From assembly GCA_964452285.1 (NCBI GenBank), contig CAYVKW010000020.1, forward strand, positions 1 through 19,959: a DNA stretch of 19,959 nt, given 5' to 3'. The translations under genes and the position numbers were made by a program. The notes beneath the pieces were generated by a model, which was not told where the DNA came from, ran no database searches, and saw only the letters and a list, made by a program, of their open reading frames with translations. This stretch comes from JAUNST01 sp964452285 (GTDB lineage: Bacteria > Patescibacteriota > Microgenomatia > UBA1400 > PJMF01). Below are positions 5,905 through 13,942 of this stretch, in pieces (the stretch's first letter is position 1; each line of letters opens with the position of its first letter).

Positions 5905-6126
5905 ATGACAAGTTTTGCGGTAAAATTTCCAACAGTGGCGAGTTTTGGTCACACTGTGTCTCATGCAAAAAATCGGAAGAATCGCGCTTTTAAGTATAAT
6001 TTACAAACAGCGACAGTGACCGATGAAAATGGCAAGAAAATCAGAATGAAAGTGCCGGCACGGATGATTCGGACGATGAAAAAACATGGAGTGTTAAAAA
6101 GTGGAGTAGAGAAAAAATCAAACTAA
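5905..6126 (+). CDS. rpmB: 50S ribosomal protein bL28
   Basis: A 73-aa basic protein. The region GHTVSHAKNRKNRAFKYNLQ matches the family core (SHAxNxTKRxFxPNLQ), followed by a short strand, RMKVPARMIRTMKKHG, matching the family's C-terminal (V..RxxRxxxKxG) part. The N-terminal segment typical of bL28 (VTGK or CxxCGK) is replaced by SFAVKFPTVASF, so the N-terminus is divergent. ATG 5905 was chosen over the upstream in-frame ATG at 5851, because that one overlaps the promoter and would add a sequence unlike the family. The Shine-Dalgarno site is weak at best. It is convergent with fmt and shares a terminator with it. Confidence 0.8.
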   Translation: MTSFAVKFPTVASFGHTVSHAKNRKNRAFKYNLQTATVTDENGKKIRMKVPARMIRTMKKHGVLKSGVEKKSN

Positions 6127-6156
6127 ATTGATTTTGGTTAAAAATTGATAATTTTG

Positions 6157-6186
6157 GAAAAGCCGCTTATATAAGCGGCTTTTTTG
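6157..6186. terminator. Shared bidirectional terminator between bL28 and fmt
   Basis: A perfect palindrome with arms AAGCCGCTT and AAGCGGCTT around ATAT, flanked by an A-run on the left and a T-run on the right, so it can terminate on both strands. The fmt stop codon (6167-6169) lies in the middle of the palindrome: the last fmt codons are written in the terminator stem. Confidence 0.88.
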
Positions 6187-6988
6187 GCTTTTCGCCTTCT
6201 AGTTGAACAAGATCCAAAACGAGTTGAGAGCGAGAATCTAAATGACAGGCAAGAACCTTGAGTCTTTTGCCGGCTGAGGTGAGAGTCCAAATTCCTGGCC
6301 AAGGAGAATAGGCTAAAAATTTGCGATAAGTGAGAGTGGGATTGACTTGGAGATCGGCGATAAAACCGTCGGCGCGAGCGAGGCGAGGAGCGAGCGTGGG
6401 AGTACCGTGCTGAGGAGTTAAAGCGATTTTGCCCAAGGCAAAATCGCTTAAAAGTGCAGGTAACTTTTGAGCGGCTAAAGCAAAAGCGAAATCGTAATAT
6501 TGAGTTTTGTTCCAAGTGGGAGAAACGGTAAAAGGAATTTGCGCTAAAAGATCGCCGGCGTCCATGACTGGAGAAATTTGAATAAAAGAAACAGCAGAAG
6601 TGGCGTCACCGGCAAGAATAACGGCTTGACCAGGAGAAGAGCCGCGATACTTGGGTAAAGCAGAAGGATGAATATTGAAAGCTAAATATTTAGGTAAAGC
6701 AGTGAGAGCTTCAGGAATAAAATAGCCAAAATCGATGACTAAAAGAAAATCACAAGCAGGCAAAGAAGCAATGAAAGCGGGAGTTAGTTTTTTGTCATTA
6801 AAAAAAAGCGGTAAATGATTTTCTTGAGCAAAAATTTCGCTAGCGGTGGGCTGAAGAATTTGTTGGCGACCAACAGGACGAGCGGGCGGAGTAATAATGG
6901 CAACACAAGTAAAACCGGCTTGGATTAGCTGCTGCGCGCATAAGACACCGTATTGCGTGGTGGAGGCGAGAATAAAAGTGTAAGACAT
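6167..6988 (-). CDS. fmt: Methionyl-tRNA formyltransferase
   Basis: Formylates the initiator Met-tRNA using 10-formyl-tetrahydrofolate. In this 273-aa protein the N-terminal formyltransferase fold has PPARPVGR (matching the PDRPAGRG loop), NIHPSALPKYRGSSP (matching NVHxSLLPxYRGxxP) and MDAGDLL (matching MDAGxxL). A shorter C-terminal tRNA-binding domain follows (about 195-270), containing YSPWPGIWT and ADGFI. The protein is about 40 aa shorter than E. coli Fmt. A related formyltransferase is conceivable, but the location 30 nt downstream of peptide deformylase supports Fmt. There is no clear Shine-Dalgarno site before the ATG; it is probably co-transcribed with def. Confidence 0.9.
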   Translation of the reverse strand: MSYTFILASTTQYGVLCAQQLIQAGFTCVAIITPPARPVGRQQILQPTASEIFAQENHLPLFFNDKKLTPAFIASLPACDFLLVIDFGYFIPEALTALPKYLAFNIHPSALPKYRGSSPGQAVILAGDATSAVSFIQISPVMDAGDLLAQIPFTVSPTWNKTQYYDFAFALAAQKLPALLSDFALGKIALTPQHGTPTLAPRLARADGFIADLQVNPTLTYRKFLAYSPWPGIWTLTSAGKRLKVLACHLDSRSQLVLDLVQLEGEKPKKPLI

Positions 6989-7018
6989 AAAAATAATTCT
7001 TGCAATGAGAGCTAAAAT

Positions 7019-7603
7019 TTAAATGAATTGACCAAAAAGCTGATAAAAATCTTGAGTGCTAATTTGTTTCAGATCTCCGTTAATATCTTTATATAAAGGT
7101 AAATTTTTGAGTAAAGCACGGTCAATAAACAAAATGCCGTCCAAATGATCAATCTCGTGTTGTAAAACGCGAGCAGGAAAACCGTTTAAGCGAACTTTTC
7201 TTTCGATGAATTGATGAGTGGAGGGCGAGAATTCTTGATAAGTAATTTCGATCCAAGTATAACGATAAACTGGAGCATAAATTTTGGGCACTGATAAGCA
7301 ACCTTCCAAATCGTCATTTTTGTTGGCAGGAGAACGCAAAGTTAATTCTGAACTGTGAGCGGTGATAATAGGATTGAGATAATAAGTTAAAAGTGATTGT
7401 TTTGGATGGTCTGGATGAGGTAGCTTAGTGGCTAAAAAACGGTAATTGTAACCAATTTGCGGAGCTGCGAGTCCGACACCAATCTGGTTGTGCATTAAGG
7501 TACGACCAACTTCGTCAAGCAGACGAGTTAAATGTTTGGTAGAGGGCGTCAAAGGTTCACTTTTTTGTCTTAAAACTGGATTGGGAGCACTAATTATTTT
7601 CAT
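7019..7603 (-). CDS. def: Peptide deformylase
   Basis: Removes the formyl group from nascent proteins at the ribosome. The 194-aa sequence has all three family motifs: GVGLAAPQIG (motif 1), EGCLSVP (motif 2, metal-binding Cys) and HEIDHLDG (motif 3, two metal-binding His and the catalytic Glu). It carries a modest insertion between motifs 1 and 2 (the HPDHPKQSLLTYY region). Its start overlaps the end of the ligase/TPR gene by 14 nt. A minus-strand TATAAT lies 8 nt before the ATG, so it may also have its own leaderless transcript. fmt follows 30 nt later, the common def-fmt pairing. Confidence 0.97.
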   Translation of the reverse strand: MKIISAPNPVLRQKSEPLTPSTKHLTRLLDEVGRTLMHNQIGVGLAAPQIGYNYRFLATKLPHPDHPKQSLLTYYLNPIITAHSSELTLRSPANKNDDLEGCLSVPKIYAPVYRYTWIEITYQEFSPSTHQFIERKVRLNGFPARVLQHEIDHLDGILFIDRALLKNLPLYKDINGDLKQISTQDFYQLFGQFI

Positions 7604-9929
7604 TTGGGGATATTATAGCAGAAAAAGTGGCTAAATGGGCGATTTCTTGAGTAGCAGTAGTATTTTGCCCGTCAATATAATCAAGAATAAATTGGTAATG
7701 TGCTTGGGCTAAAGCATAATTTTCTTGTTTGGTGGCAAGTTGAGCGGCAAATAAACGAGCTTCTAAATAATGCGGACGAAGATCAAGAGCTTGGTTAATG
7801 GCAGTAATACAAGCTTCTAAGTTACCGAGCTTGCCTTGCAAAAGAGCGTGAAAATAGTAAAGTTTGGGATCGGTGGGAGAAAGTTTGATAGCGGTATCAA
7901 TGGTTTCTTGCGCGAGCGTGAGTGCTTGAGAATCAAGAGCTGAAAGAGTATTAAGCGTTTGAAAACGAGTTTTGTAAAGATTGAGATGAACAGGATTCTC
8001 ACTAAGAGCGAGATTACTCAAACGTAAACTTTCGTTGGCAATGAGATTAATATCAGTGCTATCGGGCTTTTTTTGGCTTAAAGCAACAGCGTATTGAGCG
8101 TAAAAATTGGCTGTGTCAGAGAGATAAAGAGGTTCTTTGGCTTGCGAGAGGCTAATGGCAGTTTGGCAATAAGTGAGTGTTTGAGTAACTGAAACACTGC
8201 CGGCAGAATTTTTGCATTGGGCGTAATTAAAATCGGCGCGCCAATAGGCCCAGAGTTTATTGAGAAGAAAAATAACAATTAAAATAAGCATGGTAAAGGA
8301 AAATTTCTGACTGGGCATGAAATTGGTGTCAGCGGGCAAAGAAGGAAGAGCAAAAGCTTTGAATAATGGTGATTTTTTGGTAAAAAGTGGAGAAAAAAGG
8401 TGGGCGGAAAAAGCGAAATAAAGAAATAACAAAACTTGAACAGTAACAGTAGAAAAACCGAAAAAATTGGTCAGACTGAGGGCAAGTAAACCGCTGCTGA
8501 GACCAATGAGAAGAGGAGAAGTTTTTTCTTGATACAAGTAACGGAGAACAAAAAAAGCAAAAACACCAAAAAGACTAAGATAAGCTAATAAACCAAAGGT
8601 GCCGGTGTTGGCAGCAAAATTTAAAAACTCATTATGAGCTTTGTTGTAAAGAAAATCCCATTCGCTGGTCCAATTGTGATCGGTGGGGCGATAATTGTAA
8701 TAACTATAAGCGAAAGTTTCGGTGCCAGTGCCGAAAAGCGGATGAGCTTTCCAGATATCGAGAGCGCCTTGCCAGACGATTTTTCTAATATCAGCGGAAT
8801 CAGTAATATTTAAATCTAAATTTTTTAATGATGCTGGAATCTGCTCTGGAAGAGGATGGAGATTGGCGGGGAAAGAGGAGTTGGCGCTGTTTGAAAGAGA
8901 AATAGGAGAGGGCGAGGAAGAAGTGGGTGTGAGCTTGGTGACGTCGGCTTGGGCGCTGGCGGAAGAAACTAATTGGAATAAACTGGGTGTGTATTGTGTG
9001 CCCCAGATTAGTGAAGGAATCAGGAAACCGGCAAAAGTGAGAGCCAGCGCCATGATTTTGGAACGGGAGAATTGTTGATGACGCCACCACGAAAAAAGAT
9101 AAAGACAAACGGTGAGCGTAAAACCGGCAAAAAAAGCGAGAATACCAGAACGAGAGCGAGTAAAAATGAGGGCGCAAAAATTCAAGTAAACGCTCAAAAT
9201 AATAATTAGTAAATGAAATTTACTCAAGTGAATTTTTGCGTTGAGATGGTGTAAACCAGCGGCGAGTTTATTTTTGATTGGGATAAGTAAACTGAGCTGG
9301 TCAATAATTAAGGCTGCGCCAAGACCAATTAAAGTGACGTTATAGGCGGCGAGCCAGTTTGGCTGGCCGAAAGAAGCAAAAACTCTGGTTTGTACATCTT
9401 GAATCCAGCAACTAACATCAAATTTGCCTTTGATAATAAAACAACTAAAAGAATGTCCAAAGTGCTCGCCGATAGCATAAAGACTAACCAAAATACCGCT
9501 GAAAAAAAAAGCGAAAATAAAATTGGTCCGAGATTTTTTGTCCATATTATTGACAAAAGCATAATAGAGAACAAGATAACAAAGAGTGGACAAAAGACCA
9601 CCATTAAGGCGAGTGTAATAGCCAAGAAAAGAAGTGCGCGGATGAATAGATAAAAGCGTACTAATAATTTGCGAAAGCAAAAAAAGAACTATCGGCCAAT
9701 CTAAAACGGTGCGTTGGAAAATAATCCGTCGATTAGTAATCATGCGAGCTAAGTAAGCGCCGCCAATTAAAATGGTAGCGGCGTAAACGAAAAGCATTTT
9801 ATTGAATTCAAAAAGTTCGTCAGAAAGCCAGCAAAAAACAAAGGGTAAAAAACTGATAAGAATAATAAAGCTCCAATGAATGAAGTTAACCAAAAAATGG
9901 TCAAGTTTGTTAAGAGTAATTTTCGACAT
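7590..9929 (-). CDS. O-antigen ligase/polymerase-like membrane protein with C-terminal TPR domain
   Basis: A 779-aa protein with about 12 membrane segments. Wzy/WaaL-family landmarks are FTRSRSG (about 256-262), a large external loop (about 311-425) with a Ser/Pro/Asn-rich patch (about 334-365), HPLFGTGTETF (396-406) and KAHNEFLN (430-437), which carries the conserved loop histidine. Residues about 590-755 form TPR-like helical repeats, clearest in the alanine-rich helices at 673-750. This ligase-plus-TPR layout is known in bacteria and acts in polymerising or attaching surface glycans, or in protein O-glycosylation; which applies here cannot be read. A minus-strand TGATATAAT ends 8 nt before the ATG, divergent from the membrane protein at 10012. 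Confidence 0.9.
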   Translation of the reverse strand: MSKITLNKLDHFLVNFIHWSFIILISFLPFVFCWLSDELFEFNKMLFVYAATILIGGAYLARMITNRRIIFQRTVLDWPIVLFLLSQIISTLLSIHPRTSFLGYYTRLNGGLLSTLCYLVLYYAFVNNMDKKSRTNFIFAFFFSGILVSLYAIGEHFGHSFSCFIIKGKFDVSCWIQDVQTRVFASFGQPNWLAAYNVTLIGLGAALIIDQLSLLIPIKNKLAAGLHHLNAKIHLSKFHLLIIILSVYLNFCALIFTRSRSGILAFFAGFTLTVCLYLFSWWRHQQFSRSKIMALALTFAGFLIPSLIWGTQYTPSLFQLVSSASAQADVTKLTPTSSSPSPISLSNSANSSFPANLHPLPEQIPASLKNLDLNITDSADIRKIVWQGALDIWKAHPLFGTGTETFAYSYYNYRPTDHNWTSEWDFLYNKAHNEFLNFAANTGTFGLLAYLSLFGVFAFFVLRYLYQEKTSPLLIGLSSGLLALSLTNFFGFSTVTVQVLLFLYFAFSAHLFSPLFTKKSPLFKAFALPSLPADTNFMPSQKFSFTMLILIVIFLLNKLWAYWRADFNYAQCKNSAGSVSVTQTLTYCQTAISLSQAKEPLYLSDTANFYAQYAVALSQKKPDSTDINLIANESLRLSNLALSENPVHLNLYKTRFQTLNTLSALDSQALTLAQETIDTAIKLSPTDPKLYYFHALLQGKLGNLEACITAINQALDLRPHYLEARLFAAQLATKQENYALAQAHYQFILDYIDGQNTTATQEIAHLATFSAIISPNENN
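7612..7617 (-). promoter_or_regulatory. -10 box 8 nt before def
   Basis: A minus-strand TATAAT inside the 3' end of the ligase/TPR gene, separated from the def ATG by ATCCCCAA. It suggests an internal promoter giving a leaderless def-fmt mRNA. No Shine-Dalgarno sequence is present. Confidence 0.55.
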
Positions 9930-9937
9930 GAAGAACT

Positions 9938-9946
9938 ATTATATCA
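9938..9946 (-). promoter_or_regulatory. Extended -10 box, leaderless start of the ligase/TPR gene
   Basis: TGA-TATAAT on the minus strand, followed by AGTTCTTC and then the ATG at 9929 (8-nt gap). The expected start lies 1-2 nt before the start codon. Confidence 0.6.
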
Positions 9947-9988
9947 TTAATTTTGGCGTTGACTGAAATTAATAACTTGAGATGATTA

Positions 9989-9997
9989 TGATATAAT
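9989..9997 (+). promoter_or_regulatory. Extended -10 promoter of the GT-C-like gene
   Basis: TGA-TATAAT (9989-9997), 14 nt before the ATG at 10012; the expected leader is about 7-8 nt. It is divergent from the 9938-9946 box, so the whole intergenic control region is about 80 bp. Confidence 0.6.
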
Positions 9998-10011
9998 TTG
10001 AGAGAAAAGCG

Positions 10012-11970
10012 ATGAAAAAAAAATTGGGCAAAAAAAATCCGTGGTGGCAGAGTAGAGTATGGTTTGTATTTTTGGGAGTGATTTTTTTTGCCCAAGTGAT
10101 AATTATGAGTTGTCGCCAAATGGATGCAATGGATGTGGGTTACCAAATGGCTTTTGCTCGTCTAACACGGCAAGGTCAATGGCCGCAAACAGAACCGTTT
10201 ACTTTCACTTCTAATTTACCTTATGTGTGTTTAAATTGGCTTTTTGATAATATGGCATTATCATTGTTTAATTTTGGTGGTTTTATAGGCATGTCATTGT
10301 ATCAACCGGTAACAATTTTACTGGTGTTTTTATTGCTTTACATCGGAGGGAGAAAAATGTGGCAAGTGCAATGGCGGCCATTTATGTGGCTGGGACTTTT
10401 GGCTTTAGTCGCAGTGCAGTTTCGATTTGGAATGTGTTCAGAACAAATGGCGATAATTTGGGCGGTAATAGTTTTGCTAGTGAATGAGAAATATAGACAA
10501 ACTCAAAATGGAAGATGGCTAATAATTTTGCCGATAGTGCAAGTATTATGGATAAATACTCAAGCAACTTTTCCGCTAGCGTGGTTGATTGTGGGAAGTT
10601 ATTTTTTGGCGAGCTGGTGGGAAAATCGCCGTTTAGATTGGCGATTGGCTGGAGTGGGAGTGCTAGTGGTGGCAGCTAGCTGGTGCAATCCATACGGTAC
10701 AAGCGGAGCGATTTTCCCATGGCAGTCTCTATCTTGGTTTGGAGGTGACGATTATTTCAAAAATACAATTTCTGAGTATTACAGTTTACCAAAATTTATT
10801 ACTGAAAATCATTTGCCGATTGCTGGTTGGTGGAAAGGCTCGACTGAGTGCTCTATGTGGGCTTTGTTGCTCTATATATTAGTATTAATGGTAACTTATA
10901 TTGGAAATTATAAGCGAGTGGAAAAACCACAGTGGTTTTTAGCAACGATTCTATTGGTGATGACTTATCAGACGAATCGAATAGCAATTTTTTTGGTGCT
11001 TTTGACTTTTTTACCCTTAACTAAAATGTTGGGAGAAGGAAAAGAAGGGCTTGGATGGATATATAAATTGATAGGAGTTGGCGGCAAGCGGTGGCAGCGT
11101 GGTTATTTACAAATGAAGATTTTTTATTATCAAAAATGTCACTGGGTGAGTGACATATTGTGGTTAATATTGGTGAGCGGACTGAGTTTGGTGATTATAA
11201 ATAATCAATTTTATGGGATTAATGTTTCACATTTTGGTTGGGGATTGCAAGAGAGCGTGGTGCCATATCAAGCAGTGCAGAAAATTGCTACTGCAGGCTG
11301 GACGGGCAAAATTATCAATGAATACTTGTATGGTGGTTGGCTAGCTTTTGCGCAGGCAAATCCGATTTATATTACTGGTCATCTGGAAGTGATGGGAGAA
11401 AAATTGTATCGAGAGAGCGAATATATCCAGACAGAGGGAAAAGTAAAGGCGCTAATTCAAAAATATCAACCGGCAATGATTTTTTATCGCCTCTCAAGAG
11501 ATGAACCTTATACCACGATTTACCAAAATCTGAAAAAAGAAAAATGGCAGTTGGTTTACGTGGATAGAGTGGCAGTGATTTGGATGTCGCCGGAAGAAAT
11601 GAAAAAACAGGGTGTACAGGAAATGAATTGGGATGAATTAATAACAGCGCAAAATCTGAAAAGAGACTGGAGCGATGAAGAAATGAGAGCGGTAATTGAA
11701 AAAGAATATCGACGACCGGCGATTACGGATTTTGCGCGGTTTTTGAATCAATATGGAGTCATTTCAAGATGGGCGACATTATTGAACATTTTGGGTGACT
11801 ATGAACGTTCTAATATTATGATCCTCAATTATTTTGCTCAGACTGAAGATTATGATGAAGCTATGTACCAAGTAATGATGAATAATTATTGGCACTTAAA
11901 GGACCAAAAGTACTTGGAGATGGCGGAGAATAGTTGGCAGAAGACACTGGAAAGAGTGGAAAATAAGTAA
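10012..11970 (+). CDS. Large GT-C-like polytopic membrane protein (glycosyltransferase-39-like family)
   Basis: A 652-aa protein with about 10-11 membrane segments and a soluble C-terminal part. Landmarks recall a conserved family of GT-C-like membrane proteins: D41-x-G-Y44 after the first helix, PQTEPFTFTSN...LNWLFD (58-79), LWINTQATFP (179-188; family LWxNLHGxF), NPYG (226-229) and ISEYY, then a C-terminal segment with INEYLYGGWL, ITGHLEVMGEKLY and the pattern W-x-LVYVDRVAVIWM. Family members are usually annotated as hypothetical or putative glycosyltransferases, so transferase activity is inference. The last 100 residues are acidic and helical, perhaps repeat-like. It is divergent from the O-antigen ligase-like gene, so a joint role in surface glycan export or assembly is plausible. 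Confidence 0.75.
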   Translation: MKKKLGKKNPWWQSRVWFVFLGVIFFAQVIIMSCRQMDAMDVGYQMAFARLTRQGQWPQTEPFTFTSNLPYVCLNWLFDNMALSLFNFGGFIGMSLYQPVTILLVFLLLYIGGRKMWQVQWRPFMWLGLLALVAVQFRFGMCSEQMAIIWAVIVLLVNEKYRQTQNGRWLIILPIVQVLWINTQATFPLAWLIVGSYFLASWWENRRLDWRLAGVGVLVVAASWCNPYGTSGAIFPWQSLSWFGGDDYFKNTISEYYSLPKFITENHLPIAGWWKGSTECSMWALLLYILVLMVTYIGNYKRVEKPQWFLATILLVMTYQTNRIAIFLVLLTFLPLTKMLGEGKEGLGWIYKLIGVGGKRWQRGYLQMKIFYYQKCHWVSDILWLILVSGLSLVIINNQFYGINVSHFGWGLQESVVPYQAVQKIATAGWTGKIINEYLYGGWLAFAQANPIYITGHLEVMGEKLYRESEYIQTEGKVKALIQKYQPAMIFYRLSRDEPYTTIYQNLKKEKWQLVYVDRVAVIWMSPEEMKKQGVQEMNWDELITAQNLKRDWSDEEMRAVIEKEYRRPAITDFARFLNQYGVISRWATLLNILGDYERSNIMILNYFAQTEDYDEAMYQVMMNNYWHLKDQKYLEMAENSWQKTLERVENK

Positions 11971-12006
11971 AAAAATGAGCGGTCAATTTTGCTGAGAACA
12001 TATTAT

Positions 12007-12035
12007 TTGCATTTATAATTTTTTTTTGCTAAAAT
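12007..12035 (+). promoter_or_regulatory. Promoter of the acidic hypothetical gene
   Basis: TTGCAT (12007-12012), a 17-bp spacer and TAAAAT (12030-12035) with TGC in the extended position. The leader of about 22 nt carries GAAAGG, a Shine-Dalgarno-like site 6-11 nt before the ATG at 12064. Confidence 0.65.
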
Positions 12036-12063
12036 GGGGGTAAGAAAAGTTTGAAAGGTAAAT

Positions 12064-12546
12064 ATGACAGGTAAAACAAAGGGAGAAATTTCGCAAAAGT
12101 TGGAAGATCAGAGTATTTTTGATTTGGTGGGTGACACTGATGGGACGGCGGCGGAGAGGGAAGAATTTTTAGATGATTTGCAAAAAGTGGTTTGGGATGA
12201 TTTTTTGGATAATGATGTGGAATTATTATTAACCGATGAAGAAATGAAACCTTTGGAAGAAATTGTGGGTCGACCAAATGTGGATATTATCCAAAAACAA
12301 CAAGAAATTGTCAGTTATTTAGAATCAAAAATTCCAGATTTGGAAGAAATTATGCTGGAAAAGGCTTTGAAACTAAAGGAGGATTTATTAATGGAAAGAA
12401 TGTTAGCAATGGAACAATTTTTTGCTGATGATAAAGTAATTTTGGAGAAAATTAAAGAAGCGAGAAGATTGGCGGAAGAAGGCAAATATTACGACGTGAT
12501 TGTAAAATTGTACGAAGTGGAAAAAGCAAAAACCACAAAAAAATAA
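12064..12546 (+). CDS. Acidic, helical hypothetical protein
   Basis: A 160-aa soluble protein without recognised catalytic motifs. Residues about 20-55 are strongly acidic (EEFLDDLQKVVWDDFLDNDV, then ELLLTDEEMKPLEE). The middle is a long helix with possible coiled-coil character (about 75-125), and the end is basic (EKAKTTKK). From memory it resembles short acidic Patescibacteria proteins such as DUF5663; I cannot test this. It has its own promoter and Shine-Dalgarno site and no close operon partner: the preceding gene ends 93 nt upstream and dprA starts 149 nt downstream. A T-run (about 12562-12569) follows the stop without a clear hairpin. Confidence 0.75.
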   Translation: MTGKTKGEISQKLEDQSIFDLVGDTDGTAAEREEFLDDLQKVVWDDFLDNDVELLLTDEEMKPLEEIVGRPNVDIIQKQQEIVSYLESKIPDLEEIMLEKALKLKEDLLMERMLAMEQFFADDKVILEKIKEARRLAEEGKYYDVIVKLYEVEKAKTTKK

Positions 12547-12616
12547 ATCAGAAGTAAGAGATTTTTTTTGATATCAGCGCTTATTTTTGCTCGCGAGGTG
12601 AAAAGTGGAGGGCTAG

Positions 12617-12638
12617 TTTGTCATAATTTTGTCATAAT
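12617..12638 (+). repeat. Perfect tandem repeat of TTTGTCATAAT ahead of dprA
   Basis: Two directly adjacent 11-bp copies (12617-12627, 12628-12638), 58 nt before the dprA ATG. Each copy contains TGT-CATAAT, a one-mismatch extended -10 box, so this may be a doubled promoter; it could also be an operator. The 11-bp spacing puts both copies on the same DNA face. Confidence 0.6.
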
Positions 12639-12695
12639 TGGGAGTGATAATTCGTCAAGATAAGGTGAAAGGGAGAGTAGGGGAGGAAGCGCAAA

Positions 12696-13895
12696 ATGCG
12701 GACGGAAGAAAAATGGATCGTGGGTCTTTTAATGTGCGCGGAGCCGCAAGTGGGAGCGATGGGCATTAATAAATTGGGCGAGGAATTAGCGGCGGAGCGT
12801 GGCGATTGGAGTGATTTTTGGCACGATAAAAGAGCATGGATGAGAAAATTGGCGTGGTCGGAAGCAAAGATGGCAGCGGTGATGAAAATAGGAGAGCGTT
12901 TCGGCCAAGGGGAAAATCTACAAACTTATTTGCAAGAGAAAAAAATAAGTTTATGTGTAAAAGAAGAAAAAGATTATCCTGCTTTACTGAGATTAATTCA
13001 TGACCCGCCGCAGGGATTTTTTTATCAGGGAGATTTAAAATGTTTACAAAAACCGATCTTGGCAGTAGTGGGGACAAGAAAAATTAGTTTGTATGGAAAG
13101 CAAGTGATCAAAAAGTTATTACAAACACCTTTAAATTACGTCACTATTACTTCTGGAATGATGACGGGTGTGGATGCGCAAGCGCATGAGCAAGCTTTGA
13201 ATATAGGTGCGGCCACAGTGGCGGTATTAGGATATGGTTTGGAGTTGACGTGGCCGCGTGCAGTGACGAATTTACGGCAAAGAATTTTGGAAGCAAATGG
13301 TCTGATAATGAGCGAATATGCACCTTGGAGCGCGCCAAAAACATTTCGGTTTCCAATGCGAAATCGAATTGTAGCGGGCATGAGTGTAGCTACCATAGTA
13401 GTGGAGGCAGCGAAGAAAAGCGGCAGTTTAATTACGGCTGAAATAGCAGTAGAAAATGGGAGAGAGGTAATGATTGTGCCAGGATCTATTTTTTCGGAAT
13501 TAAGCAACGGGACTACAGGATTAATGAAAGAAGGGGCGACAGCGGTAACAACGACTGAAGAAATTATGACCGTAATAAAAAATTCTTCTTGGTTAAATAT
13601 GGTTGAAGAAAACGGCGGCAATAAGTGGGAGTGGAGAAGCGAGAGAAGAAAGAAAAGAGGCGGAAATAGGGGGAGTGAGAGCGATTTTTTGCGGCGGCGA
13701 GCGAGTTTGACGGAGCCAGCGCAGCTGGCGATTTATGATTATCTGCAAAAAATCGCAATGTCGATAGCGACTGAAGAATTAGCGGAAAATTTAAAAATAT
13801 CAGCAACGGAAACAATGGTAAACTTAAGTTTGTTGGAATTAAAAAATATGGTGATACAAGATGAAGCAGGGCAGTGGCAAATTGAGGTTGATTAA
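12696..13895 (+). CDS. dprA: DNA-processing protein DprA
   Basis: Binds single-stranded DNA taken up during transformation and loads RecA. The 399-aa protein has the family's Rossmann-like domain (about 95-300): HDPPQGFFYQGD, VGTRKISLYG (125-134), TSGMMTGVDAQAH (152-164; family SGxAxGIDxxAH), FRFPMRNRIVAG (217-228), EAAKKSGSLITA (237-248), PGS (262-264) and NGTTGLMKEGA (271-281). A charged linker (about 303-332) leads to a C-terminal winged-helix (DML1-like) domain (about 335-399). The start is supported by GGGGAGGAAG about 6 nt upstream, one of the few clear Shine-Dalgarno sites here. topA follows 47 nt downstream, as in many bacteria. Confidence 0.96.
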   Translation: MRTEEKWIVGLLMCAEPQVGAMGINKLGEELAAERGDWSDFWHDKRAWMRKLAWSEAKMAAVMKIGERFGQGENLQTYLQEKKISLCVKEEKDYPALLRLIHDPPQGFFYQGDLKCLQKPILAVVGTRKISLYGKQVIKKLLQTPLNYVTITSGMMTGVDAQAHEQALNIGAATVAVLGYGLELTWPRAVTNLRQRILEANGLIMSEYAPWSAPKTFRFPMRNRIVAGMSVATIVVEAAKKSGSLITAEIAVENGREVMIVPGSIFSELSNGTTGLMKEGATAVTTTEEIMTVIKNSSWLNMVEENGGNKWEWRSERRKKRGGNRGSESDFLRRRASLTEPAQLAIYDYLQKIAMSIATEELAENLKISATETMVNLSLLELKNMVIQDEAGQWQIEVD

Positions 13896-13927
13896 AAAAT
13901 TGGTTTGGAGAAAAGAGAAACTTTGGT

Positions 13928-13933
13928 TATAAT
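13928..13933 (+). promoter_or_regulatory. -10 box 9 nt before topA
   Basis: TATAAT followed by AGCAGTCTT and then the ATG. The expected start gives a leader of only 1-3 nt, and no Shine-Dalgarno site precedes the ATG, so topA is probably translated from a leaderless mRNA as well as from dprA read-through. Confidence 0.6.
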
Positions 13934-13942
13934 AGCAGTCTT

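Noticed and set aside
13136..13621. 161-aa minus-strand ORF within dprA
   Set aside because: The plus strand carries the full DprA motif series; the antisense frame has no family features or start signal.
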